A stretch of DNA of 8,513 nucleotides from Hyphomicrobiales bacterium (GCA_028290085.1 JAQGKN010000197.1:1-8513); one strand, 5' to 3'. Shown: positions 1-6,227, counted from the first letter of the stretch. Notes: generated from the letters alone by a model not told the origin. A program made the numbers and translations.

Positions 1-96
1 ATCAAGACTGTTGAGATGGGCCTTTATGTCCTCGCAATCGCGGCCGTCGTCGCAATCGTCGAAAAGCTGATCGGCGCCAAGCCCTCGACCCGCTAA
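1..96 (+). CDS. C-terminal end of an unidentified membrane protein (partial)
   Basis: Reading frame 1 is open from the left edge to TAA at 94-96, giving 31 residues. They contain a hydrophobic stretch (LYVLAIAAVVAIV) that looks like a membrane helix, followed by a short polar tail ending KPSTR. Third positions are mostly G or C, as in the neighbouring genes, which supports real coding. The start lies outside the window, so neither length nor family can be judged. It converges on the next gene, with only ten bases between the two stop codons. Confidence 0.6.
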   Translation: MKTVEMGLYVLAIAAVVAIVEKLIGAKPSTR

Positions 97-106
97 GACC
101 GCTCGT

Positions 107-379
107 TCAATGCAGCTGCGCGCGCATGGTGCGAAAGCACGCGCGCAGCGCAGAATGTGCGACCTGAATCGAATCCGCGTTCGCACCGGTGCCGGCCAAG
201 CCAGCGGCGCTCTGAAGTATCATCGCCTCCAGCGCGTCAGCCCAAGGGCCGGCCTCGTGATTGCGCAACGCGGCCACCTCGTCGAGAGCAATCTCGAGAG
301 CGCCGACAAGCGCTTGCGTCAACGGCAGCAAAGACTGTTCGCTGACTACGGCGGCAGACGAAATTTCCTTTGACATCAT
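107..379 (-). CDS. Small helical protein of unknown function (90 aa)
   Basis: I do not recognise a family. The protein is rich in Ala and Leu and looks mostly alpha-helical and soluble, with no signal peptide or membrane segment. One tryptophan lies mid-protein (GPWADALEAM) and the single cysteine is near the C-terminus (RACFRTM). I chose the first of two adjacent ATG codons (377-379 and 374-376). An AGGAAG at 383-388 on the minus strand is well placed for either, whereas a longer form from TTG at 418 would have no ribosome site. It converges with the membrane-protein fragment to its left and is separated from the esterase by about 300 gene-free bases. A small regulatory or structural protein is possible, but nothing in the sequence shows it. 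Confidence 0.55.
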   Translation of the reverse strand: MMSKEISSAAVVSEQSLLPLTQALVGALEIALDEVAALRNHEAGPWADALEAMILQSAAGLAGTGANADSIQVAHSALRACFRTMRAQLH

Positions 380-424
380 GATCTTCCTGCACTTCCCTGC
401 CGGGATCATCCTGCACAATCGGGC

Positions 425-476
425 TTGGATCGAAACGTTTTTCGTTCGGAAATCTTAACGGCGGGAAACGATCCAA
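425..476. repeat. 8-bp inverted repeat with 36-nt spacer upstream of the 90-aa gene
   Basis: TTGGATCG at 425-432 is matched exactly by its reverse complement CGATCCAA at 469-476. It lies about 45-100 bases upstream of the start of the leftward 90-residue gene, where a regulator could bind paired half-sites. An 8-bp repeat with a spacer this long is expected several times by chance in a window of this size, so it is only a weak operator candidate. Confidence 0.25.
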
Positions 477-603
477 CGCAAGCTCAACCATTGGGCAGGC
501 TTGCGGTCAGATCAGTTTTTTCGCAGGCTTTCCGCTTCGATCTCCTGTCCTGAGAAAATCGGTTTTCCGTCCCCAAAGTAATGAGTCTTTCTGAATAGTT
601 CGA

Positions 604-625
604 ACGAGGCCACGAATAGCCTCGT
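604..625 (-). terminator. 7-bp stem-loop downstream of the esterase, possible terminator
   Basis: ACGAGGC at 604-610 pairs perfectly with GCCTCGT at 619-625 around an 8-base loop. It lies about 50 bases beyond the TAG of the leftward esterase gene. On the minus strand the hairpin is followed by TCGAACTATTC, not a T-run, so a classical rho-independent terminator is doubtful. It may instead protect the 3' end of the message or be incidental. Confidence 0.25.
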
Positions 626-675
626 GCTTGATGTCGATACCGGACTCAGGCTCTTTTATCCTCAGCCTGGCAGGT

Positions 676-1587
676 CTAGCCGCCAGTCTTGCGCACGAAA
701 TCGAGCAAAGCCGCGCCAAGCACGTCATCCGCCGTGTTGATGTGGGCAATGGCCGAGGTGTGGTTGTGGCCCGCGAGATAAACCAGCGGTGGCCCCTTAC
801 GCTTTGCCAGGGCGAGACGATAGACCAGCTCCGAGCAATAGAGGTCGATCAGCGGATTTTCGAACTCGGCCCAGGCCACAAAGGTCGGCGGGCTGTCCGC
901 TGAGACATGCGACACCGGCGAGCGGTCTTCGAACGTCGCGGCGTCGGTGCCGAAATAGACTTCGACTTTCCGGGCGTTCGGGTTCTCGGGCAGATTGTCG
1001 ACGCGCATGCGTCCGCTGATGATGATGAGACCGGCCAGCCCATGGCCGCCCTCGGGTTGAAGCCGCTTGTCGTAGGCGTAGCAGCCCACGTGGCAGCCGC
1101 CAGCCGAATGGCCCATCAGGAACAGGCGCGCAGGGTCGATGCCGAGTTCGTTCGCGTGCTCCTTCGTCCATTTCACGACGCTGGCGACGTCGGTCGTGGC
1201 TTCCGGATAGACCGCGTCGGGCGCGAGGCGATAGCCCATGTTGAGGGCGACGATCCCGTGCCGGGCGAAATAGACGCTGACGTTGGAATAGACCTCCGCC
1301 GAGCGATTGCGGTCCCCCTCCACGAAGGCGCCGCCATGGACGAAAATAACCACCGGCCTGCCCGTAGCATCCCCAGCCGGCTTGAACAGCTCGAAACACT
1401 GGCGCGGATGCGCACCGTAGCTGTGCTCGGTCACCTCGACCCCGTCTCGCGGGGCGTCCTTGAGCACCTTGGAGAATTGCTCCACGATCATTTTGACATT
1501 GCCGGCGACATTCTCGCGCCACTTCGGGCCGACCTCAGCCATGAGGGCGCGTAGTTCGGAGGGAATGGGCGGCATGGATTGGGTCAT
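676..1587 (-). CDS. Alpha/beta-hydrolase, HSL-type carboxylesterase/lipase (303 aa)
   Basis: The product is a cytoplasmic hydrolase that probably cleaves a small ester or amide. Visible features are the oxyanion-hole motif HGG at residues 84-86, YRLAP at 119-123 (typical of hormone-sensitive-lipase-like and carboxylesterase families), the nucleophile elbow GHSAGG at 159-164 with Ser161, and a C-terminal GHNH (273-276) supplying the catalytic His. The expected catalytic acid region reads AEFENP (240-245), so Glu243 may stand where Asp is usual. Length suits the family. I chose ATG at 1585-1587: it has AAGG at 1594-1597 on the minus strand six bases away. The 49 residues added by a more upstream start at 1734 look like translated leader DNA. 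No signal peptide is present. Arylformamidase and esterase relatives share this fold, so the substrate is unknown. The gene ends in TAG and is divergent from the gene at 1801. Confidence 0.85.
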   Translation of the reverse strand: MTQSMPPIPSELRALMAEVGPKWRENVAGNVKMIVEQFSKVLKDAPRDGVEVTEHSYGAHPRQCFELFKPAGDATGRPVVIFVHGGAFVEGDRNRSAEVYSNVSVYFARHGIVALNMGYRLAPDAVYPEATTDVASVVKWTKEHANELGIDPARLFLMGHSAGGCHVGCYAYDKRLQPEGGHGLAGLIIISGRMRVDNLPENPNARKVEVYFGTDAATFEDRSPVSHVSADSPPTFVAWAEFENPLIDLYCSELVYRLALAKRKGPPLVYLAGHNHTSAIAHINTADDVLGAALLDFVRKTGG

Positions 1588-1633
1588 GGCAGGCCTTGGC
1601 TCAAGAAAGGAAACGCATTTTCCAGTAGGTGCA

Positions 1634-1688
1634 TTTTGACCGCTCAGCGCGACAAGGGAAGCACAGAGCTTCGCCAAATCGGTCAAAA
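1634..1688. repeat. 9-bp inverted repeat between divergent genes, operator candidate
   Basis: TTTTGACCG at 1634-1642 is matched exactly by CGGTCAAAA at 1680-1688, with 37 bases between. It sits 47-101 bases upstream of the esterase start and just over 110 bases upstream of the rightward gene, in a region that must hold both promoters. Half-site centres are 46 bp apart, so a protein bridging the two is conceivable. No regulator gene is adjacent. A short palindrome-like GCATT/AATGC pair (1724-1738) lies nearby. Confidence 0.3.
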
Positions 1689-1800
1689 AAGAACCCCACA
1701 GCGTCCAAACATGATTTTTACCGGCATTAATCAAATGCGCCGCATCGCGCCGAGATTTCGGTAAGGCTCCGGTGTTTCAAAAGACGCCTACGGAGGTGTT

Positions 1801-2157
1801 ATGGCTGGAATTTTGAACACCGATATCGACAGGCGAATCCGCCAGGCGGTCGCCGACTGGAACAGGGGTGATCATGAATCCGTGCGGCGCCAATGTGCCC
1901 AGGACATCAGGATTTCCTCTGTCCTTGCGGGGGAATGGCTGGAGAACGACGCTTCGCTCGGAATCTCCTGCGTGGAATTCGGCGGTCGCGACCGACCGCT
2001 TGCCATCGTCGATATTCTCGACGGACTCCATCACGTCACGGTTCTCCTACATGATGGGCGGCGCTACTTCACACTCACCATCGAGACCGACGACGACGCC
2101 CTCGCGCGACGCATCATCATCTGCCGTGGGCAGAAGATGACTGCCCTTGCCGCCTGA
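1801..2157 (+). CDS. Small protein of unknown function, possibly NTF2/SnoaL-like (118 aa)
   Basis: The start is supported by a clear GGAGG at 1792-1796 just upstream of ATG. The protein is acidic and soluble, with no signal peptide or membrane helix. Its N-terminus (IRQAVADWNRGDHESV, about residues 13-28) resembles the first helix of NTF2/SnoaL-like proteins, which often read 'aWn.gD'. The remainder looks like beta strands (VTVLLHDGRRYFTLTIET). It is at the short end for that fold, so the match is a suspicion only. It is transcribed away from the esterase and meets msrQ tail to tail, with three bases between the stop codons. No catalytic motif is visible. Confidence 0.65.
   Translation: MAGILNTDIDRRIRQAVADWNRGDHESVRRQCAQDIRISSVLAGEWLENDASLGISCVEFGGRDRPLAIVDILDGLHHVTVLLHDGRRYFTLTIETDDDALARRIIICRGQKMTALAA
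2128..2146. repeat. 6-bp inverted repeat at the end of the 118-aa gene
   Basis: GGGCAG (2128-2133) and CTGCCC (2141-2146) could form a hairpin with a 7-base loop inside the last codons of the 118-residue gene. It lies just beyond the msrQ stop on the opposite strand, where msrQ transcription should end. Neither side has a convincing T-run, so terminator function is uncertain. Confidence 0.2.
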
Positions 2158-2160
2158 TTT

Positions 2161-3012
2161 CTACGCCCGGCTCGTGCGGCCCACCGGCTGGGCGCGCACG
2201 GGCGCCCGCTTTTCGCCGATCAGCCGCAGAGGCACGAGGGCCAGAGCGATCATAAGCACCCAGAGCGACGGACGTATCGCTATGTCGATACTGAGGTTGG
2301 CGGCCAGCACCCGCGACGCGTCGACGCCCGTGCGCGCGGCATACCAGCCCGCCTCGACCAATGCCGTGAGAACCCCGCAGGCGATCGCCAGCCCAGCCAG
2401 AGGCAGAAGGCCACGGTAGCCGCGCTTGTGCAGGGCGCGATGGCCCATCAGCACGAGAAACAAGCCGGTCATCAGCACGGGCTCCGTCACATCGACCTTG
2501 GCCTGCAGAAAGCTGTGTACCAGGCTCAGCACCGTCAGCAGATAGACCGTGCGGTGCAGCCTGTTCCATCTGAGCGCGCCGAGGCGGCGAACCATGCCGT
2601 CGGTTGAGGTCACACCGAGTGCGACGAGCCCCAACAGGGCGACGAAGCCTATCGTCAAGTAGAAGCGCAGCACGATCTCGGAGGCGACGCGCCAGAGGTC
2701 CCAGCCCTGATCGGCGATGTAGAGGAAAAAATGCAATACGGCATAAGCCACGGCGCCGACGCCCAGCATGCGGCGCACGTCGACGAGCCTCGGCCAACGC
2801 ACGATGGAACGCAGCGGCGTGACCGCGAGGGAGACCAGCAGCAGCCGCACCGTCCACGAGCCGATCTGATGGATGGCCTCGTTCACCGGCTTGGGCGCGA
2901 GGTCGCCTTGCCAGCCCTGCCACGCCACCCAAATCGCGGGCAGGAACAGCGCGACGAAGACGACGAGCTTGAAGGGCGCGAGCTGTCCTTTACGATCTGT
3001 CCAGGGTGGCAA
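2161..3012 (-). CDS. msrQ: MsrQ (YedZ), heme-binding membrane subunit of the MsrPQ sulfoxide reductase (283 aa)
   Basis: MsrQ is an inner-membrane b-type cytochrome of the ferric-reductase-like family. In the known system it passes electrons from the quinone pool or a flavin reductase to the periplasmic molybdoenzyme MsrP, which repairs methionine sulfoxide in envelope proteins. This protein has a first membrane helix at about 14-32, His94 in a helix (VLHFF), and the hallmark WNRLHRTVYLL (149-159, His153) followed by LVHSF (His166). These match the three heme-ligand histidines of the family. At 283 residues it is longer than the E. coli protein (about 210). The extra C-terminal part (about 200-283) carries two more hydrophobic segments and a basic tail. 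The start is TTG at 3010-3012, supported by GGAG at 3019-3022 on the minus strand with six-base spacing; no ATG or GTG is available nearby. No msrP is adjacent, which is odd because the pair is normally one operon. Confidence 0.9.
   Translation of the reverse strand: MPPWTDRKGQLAPFKLVVFVALFLPAIWVAWQGWQGDLAPKPVNEAIHQIGSWTVRLLLVSLAVTPLRSIVRWPRLVDVRRMLGVGAVAYAVLHFFLYIADQGWDLWRVASEIVLRFYLTIGFVALLGLVALGVTSTDGMVRRLGALRWNRLHRTVYLLTVLSLVHSFLQAKVDVTEPVLMTGLFLVLMGHRALHKRGYRGLLPLAGLAIACGVLTALVEAGWYAARTGVDASRVLAANLSIDIAIRPSLWVLMIALALVPLRLIGEKRAPVRAQPVGRTSRA
2190..2213 (+). terminator. GC-rich hairpin plus short T-run, possible terminator of the 118-aa gene
   Basis: GGGCGC at 2190-2195 and GCGCCC at 2202-2207 form a 6-bp GC stem with a 6-base loop, followed by GCTTTT at 2208-2213. 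It begins 33 bases after the TGA of the rightward 118-residue gene and lies inside the 3' end of the leftward msrQ. Position, stem and T-run fit a rho-independent terminator. The T-run is short, and such GC stems are common in this DNA. Confidence 0.35.
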
Positions 3013-3165
3013 GCTGATCTCCGCTGTCGTGTGGGGCGTATGGGACCCGAAGGCCCCTTCCCTGTCACGTCTTAGTTCACGAGAAAATGCACAGGTCGGT
3101 GATTGTAAGTAGCGGCGGTTCCGGGCTCAGGTATTTTTCAGCCCAATACCCTCAAAGGATTTTGC
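3013..3165. promoter_or_regulatory. Divergent promoter region between msrQ and phnD
   Basis: These 153 bases separate the start of leftward msrQ from the start of rightward phnD, so both promoters should be here. The msrQ ribosome site is GGAG at 3019-3022 (minus strand) and the phnD site is AAAGGA at 3154-3159. A weak GGGCT/AGCCC pair (3123-3144) flanks a T-rich loop upstream of phnD. No riboswitch class or textbook sigma-70 box could be recognised. Confidence 0.5.
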
Positions 3166-4017
3166 ATGTTTCGGATTGTCGTCGCGCTTGCCTTCGCACT
3201 ACTGGGTCTCATGTCGCACGGCGCGCAGGCGGGCGATAAGATGCGGTTTGCGGTGGGGCCGTTTCAGGCAACGCCGGGCGACACGCGCAAAGCCTATGAG
3301 CCGTTCTTCCGCCATCTCGCCGAAAAGCTGGGCGTCGAATACGAACTCGTGGTGACTACCGATTGGGCCGGCATCGCGACCGCGCTCGCCAACGGCCAGG
3401 CCGATGCCGCTTGGATGGGGCCCTGGGGATATGTGCTCGCCCATCAGGAAGGTGGCGCGCAGGCCGTGGCCACCGTGAAATACGACGGTCAGCCATCCTA
3501 CCACGCAATCGTCGTTGGCAGTCCGGACCTCGCGCTGACAAGCTGGCCAGAAGGCGCCAAGGGCATGAGCATTTCCTTCGCCGACAGGGGCTCGACCTCC
3601 GGCTGGCTGATCCCCACCTACTGGTTGAAGACGCAATCCATCGATCCAAAAACGTTCTTTAAATACCGCGAGGGCGCGGCCCATCCCGCAAACGAGATCG
3701 CCGTCGCCAATGGTCAGGTCGATCTCGCCACCGATTACGACCGCAATCTGCGCAGCATGATCGAGCGCGGATTGATCGGGAAAGACGCCGTGAAAGTGGT
3801 CTGGACCTCGGAGCCGCTACCCAACGATGCGCTCGTCGTACGCGCAGGCCTCGACCCTGCGATCACCGAAAAGGTGCGCGCGACCGCGCTCGCCATCGAC
3901 GAGGAGAGTGCCAGGACGTTGCTGCCTGCGCATTACACCGGCTGGGTCACGGCCTCGCACGCGTCCTATAAGCTCATCGAAGATGCGGGCGTGGCGCTCG
4001 GTATCATCAAACGCTAG
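3166..4017 (+). CDS. phnD: PhnD-like periplasmic substrate-binding protein of an ABC importer (283 aa)
   Basis: This is a periplasmic type-II solute-binding protein of the phosphonate/phosphate/phosphite (PhnD) family that captures ligand for the PhnE/PhnC pair downstream. It has a Sec signal peptide (residues 1-22, cleavage after AQA), a first strand MRFAVGPF, the domain segment LANGQADAAWMGPWGYV (74-90), the family's anion-loop motif DRGSTSG (140-146), and DLATDYDRN (186-194). Length is normal. ATG is supported by AAAGGA six bases upstream, and the gene ends in TAG. The ligand is not certain. In the family, STSG and nearby backbone amides bind the oxyanion head group, and some PhnD relatives are annotated as putative selenate-binding proteins. 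No C-P lyase, phosphonatase, phosphite dehydrogenase or selenium gene is in the window. The gene symbol gives the family, not a proven substrate. Confidence 0.85.
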   Translation: MFRIVVALAFALLGLMSHGAQAGDKMRFAVGPFQATPGDTRKAYEPFFRHLAEKLGVEYELVVTTDWAGIATALANGQADAAWMGPWGYVLAHQEGGAQAVATVKYDGQPSYHAIVVGSPDLALTSWPEGAKGMSISFADRGSTSGWLIPTYWLKTQSIDPKTFFKYREGAAHPANEIAVANGQVDLATDYDRNLRSMIERGLIGKDAVKVVWTSEPLPNDALVVRAGLDPAITEKVRATALAIDEESARTLLPAHYTGWVTASHASYKLIEDAGVALGIIKR

Positions 4018-4067
4018 GGACCGGCTCGATTCCGCAAAAGTATCCCCTTCCCGTTTCGCCCACGCGC

Positions 4068-4823
4068 ATGGGCGCTTTGCGTTTCACTGCGATCCTGCTC
4101 GCGGTGGGCGCCTTCTATGCGTTTTGCATTGCCTTCGCCGATGTCGATCTGTGGCGCCTGTGGAAGGGCCTGCCGCGTCTTGCAGCGTGGACGGCGCGCG
4201 CATGGCCACCCAACTTCGAGGACTTCTCCACGCTGTTGCAACGCGCGGCCGAAACCATCGCCATGGCTAGCCTGGGCACGACGATAGGCGCACTGATCGC
4301 CGTGCCGCTTTGTCTTTTCGCAGCCGCCAACACGACGCCCGACGCAGTGCTTCACGTTGCGGCGCGAGGACTTCTGAACATTCTGCGGGGCATCGACTCC
4401 TTTGTTTTCGCGCTGCTGTTCGTGGCAGCCGTCGGGCTGGGGCCTTTTGCCGGCGTTCTCGGTATTGCGCTTCATTCCGCGGGCTCCGTCGCGAAACTCT
4501 GGTCGGAGAGTATCGAGACCGTCGAGCGCGGGCCGGTGGAAGCGGCGACCATGAGCGGCGCGGGCCGGTTGAAGATCATCACGCATGCGCTGCTGCCCGA
4601 CGTTCTGCCCGCGCTGGCGTCGAGCATGCTCTACATCTGGGAGTTCAACCTGCGCGCCTCGACCGTGCTCGGCATCGTGGGCGCAGGCGGCATCGGGCAA
4701 GAGTTGAAGAGCAGCATCGATCTCCTCGATTTTCCGCGTGTCTTTGCAATCCTGCTCATCGTGCTCGCCATGGTGACTTTCGTCGATCAGGTCAGCGCCA
4801 TGGTGCGGAGGCATCTGGCATGA
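4068..4823 (+). CDS. phnE: PhnE-like ABC importer permease (251 aa)
   Basis: This is the membrane-spanning permease of the importer. It has an N-terminal helix (about 5-24), further helices from about 62, the PhnE-typical segment SFVFALLFVAAVGLGPFAGV (111-130), and the cytoplasmic EAA loop (EAATMSGAGR...LLP, 158-177) that contacts the ATPase. VLGIVGAGGIGQEL (200-213) follows, and the C-terminus ends VRRHLA. All are strong matches to the PhnE family, and length is close to normal. ATG at 4068 lacks an obvious ribosome site. No other start codon lies in frame between it and the phnD stop, 50 bases upstream, so translation may depend on coupling. The stop overlaps the phnC start as ATGA. Confidence 0.85.
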   Translation: MGALRFTAILLAVGAFYAFCIAFADVDLWRLWKGLPRLAAWTARAWPPNFEDFSTLLQRAAETIAMASLGTTIGALIAVPLCLFAAANTTPDAVLHVAARGLLNILRGIDSFVFALLFVAAVGLGPFAGVLGIALHSAGSVAKLWSESIETVERGPVEAATMSGAGRLKIITHALLPDVLPALASSMLYIWEFNLRASTVLGIVGAGGIGQELKSSIDLLDFPRVFAILLIVLAMVTFVDQVSAMVRRHLA

Positions 4824-5500
4824 CGGCGAGCCTGCGCGTGCGCGACCTCTGCAAGAGCTATGACGGTGTGAGGGTGCTCGACCGTTTTTCGGTGGATGTC
4901 GAGCCCGGTGAATTCGTGGCGCTGCTGGGCCCCAGCGGCACCGGCAAAACCACGTTGCTGCGCTGCCTCGCACGCCTCGCAGATCCCGACGCGGGCGAGA
5001 TTTACGTCGGCTCCCATGCGATGCATCTGCTGAGTGGGCGCGCGTTGCGCGTCGCGCGTCACGAGATCGGGTTTGTGTTCCAGCAGTTCAATCTCGTGCG
5101 CCGCCGCAGCGCGCTTGAAAACGTGCTCACGGGGCGGCTTGCAGATGTCTCACTTTGGCGCGTGATCGCCGGGCGCTTTCCGGAGGCGGATTGCCGTGCG
5201 GCTTTTGCGGCCCTGGAGCGCGTCGGGCTGCTCGATTACGCCTTTCAGCGCGCCGACCAATTGTCGGGCGGACAACAACAACGTGTGGCGATTGCCCGCG
5301 CCATCGTGCAGCGCAGCCACCTTATGCTGGCCGACGAGCCTGTGGCCAGCCTCGATCCGGCCGCAGCCGAAAGCGTGCTGGCGCTGTTGCGGGACATTGC
5401 GCGCGAACATCGCATGGGCGTGTTGTGCAGCCTGCATCAGCCGGTTCTGGCGGAGCGCTTCGCAGATCGCATCTGCGAAATGCGCCCGAGCCCGGGCTGA
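4820..5500 (+). CDS. phnC: PhnC-like ABC importer ATP-binding protein (226 aa)
   Basis: This is the cytoplasmic ATPase that powers the importer. All nucleotide-binding elements are present: Walker A GPSGTGKT (37-44), Q-loop FVFQQFN (85-91), signature LSGGQQQR (148-155), Walker B LMLADEP (168-174), D-loop SLD (177-179) and H-loop His206 in LHQP. The segment NLVRRRSALENVLTGRL (91-107) is typical of PhnC. ATG overlaps the phnE stop by four bases (ATGA), so the two are almost certainly translationally coupled. The protein ends soon after FADRICEM. PhnC proteins usually continue about 30 more residues (an 'LRDGRIVFDGPP'-type tail), so this one is short, although catalysis should be intact. Confidence 0.87.
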   Translation: MTASLRVRDLCKSYDGVRVLDRFSVDVEPGEFVALLGPSGTGKTTLLRCLARLADPDAGEIYVGSHAMHLLSGRALRVARHEIGFVFQQFNLVRRRSALENVLTGRLADVSLWRVIAGRFPEADCRAAFAALERVGLLDYAFQRADQLSGGQQQRVAIARAIVQRSHLMLADEPVASLDPAAAESVLALLRDIAREHRMGVLCSLHQPVLAERFADRICEMRPSPG

Positions 5501-5592
5501 GCCGCCGTCACGAAATGATGAATACTCTGTCCCACGCCGTCTTGCGCTGAAGAGCGTATCTCGACAAAGCTGCGCATCATCCAGTTCGCAGC

Positions 5593-5599
5593 AAGGAGG
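5593..5599 (+). promoter_or_regulatory. Strong ribosome binding site of msrA
   Basis: AAGGAGG ends seven bases before ATG at 5607. It is nearly a perfect anti-16S match and the strongest such site in the window. It fixes the msrA start and implies independent, efficient translation despite the importer genes just upstream. Confidence 0.75.
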
Positions 5600-5606
5600 C
5601 TTTCCG

Positions 5607-6227
5607 ATGAAACGCATTCTCTTAGGCGTACTCAGCCTCGCCCTTCTGCTGGCTTTGCCCCTGCACGTGACGCCAGCTTCGGCGCAAGCGAAGCAGGCGA
5701 CAGCGGTTTTCGCGGGCGGCTGCTTCTGGTGCCTCGAATCCGACATGGACAAGGTGAAAGGCGTTCTTTCCACCACCTCTGGCTACACGGGCGGCACGGT
5801 CGCCAATCCGACCTACGAGCAAGTATCGGCTGGAAGCACCGGCCATGCCGAGTCGGTGAAAGTGGTCTACGATCCGAGCGTCGTGACATACAAAGAGCTG
5901 TTGCATGTGTTCTGGCGCAACGTCGATCCGGTGACAGCCGACGCGCAATTCTGTGATCATGGGTCGCAATATCGCGCGGCCATTTTCTACGGCAACGACG
6001 AAGAGAAACAACTCGCAGAAGCGTCCAAGGCGGAACTCAAAGGGCGCTTCAAACAGCCCGTCGTGACGCAAATCGTACCTGCGAGCACCTTCTACCCGGC
6101 GGAAGATTATCATCAGGATTATTACAAGAAGAACCCGGTGAAATATAAGTTCTACCGCCTGAGCTGCGGCCGCGATCGCCGCCTGAAGGAGTTGTGGGGC
6201 AACGAAGCGGGTGCGCACAGTTCGTGA
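5607..6227 (+). CDS. msrA: Exported peptide-methionine (S)-S-oxide reductase MsrA (206 aa)
   Basis: MsrA reduces the S-epimer of methionine sulfoxide in proteins. The sequence begins with a clear Sec signal peptide (basic MKR, hydrophobic 4-19, likely cleavage after ASA at 24-26), so the enzyme should act in the periplasm. Catalytic GCFWC is at 38-42 with Cys39 as nucleophile. GYTGG (59-63), GHAES (79-83, Glu82 as acid) and DHGSQYR (117-123) are all present. YPAEDYHQDY (163-172) and the C-terminal SCG (Cys187), probably the resolving cysteine, complete the family pattern; Cys42 and Cys116 are additional. No MsrB domain is fused. The gene follows phnC by 106 bases on the same strand and its TGA overlaps the next start. 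Turnover in the periplasm would need a thiol reductant such as a DsbD/TlpA-type system, which is not in the window. Confidence 0.93.
   Translation: MKRILLGVLSLALLLALPLHVTPASAQAKQATAVFAGGCFWCLESDMDKVKGVLSTTSGYTGGTVANPTYEQVSAGSTGHAESVKVVYDPSVVTYKELLHVFWRNVDPVTADAQFCDHGSQYRAAIFYGNDEEKQLAEASKAELKGRFKQPVVTQIVPASTFYPAEDYHQDYYKKNPVKYKFYRLSCGRDRRLKELWGNEAGAHSS

Larger units (their letters stand above)
380..675. other. Gene-free region upstream of the 90-aa gene and downstream of the esterase
   Basis: This stretch has a lower GC content than its neighbours and no convincing coding frame. It should hold the promoter of the leftward 90-residue gene and the 3' end of the leftward esterase transcript. 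The only structure I can point to is two inverted repeats, listed separately (425-476 and 604-625). No strong sigma-70 promoter stands out. Confidence 0.5.

Noticed and set aside
1588..1734. 49-residue N-terminal extension of the esterase from an upstream start
   Set aside because: The extension has no family similarity or signal peptide and overlaps the inverted repeat. The internal ATG at 1587 has a suitable ribosome site.
3013..3165. Riboswitch upstream of phnD
   Set aside because: Only a weak 5-bp stem is visible, and none of the conserved cores of known riboswitch classes could be recognised in 153 bases shared with a divergent promoter.
4014..4973. Long open frame on the minus strand opposite phnE (319 codons)
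   Set aside because: It is antisense to a well-matched permease gene, with composition dominated by Arg, His, Gln and Ala and no domain signal.
5515..5550. Eleven-codon mini-ORF (MMNTLSHAVLR) between phnC and msrA, possible leader peptide
   Set aside because: It has no ribosome binding site and no attenuator-like hairpin after it, and msrA has its own strong ribosome site.
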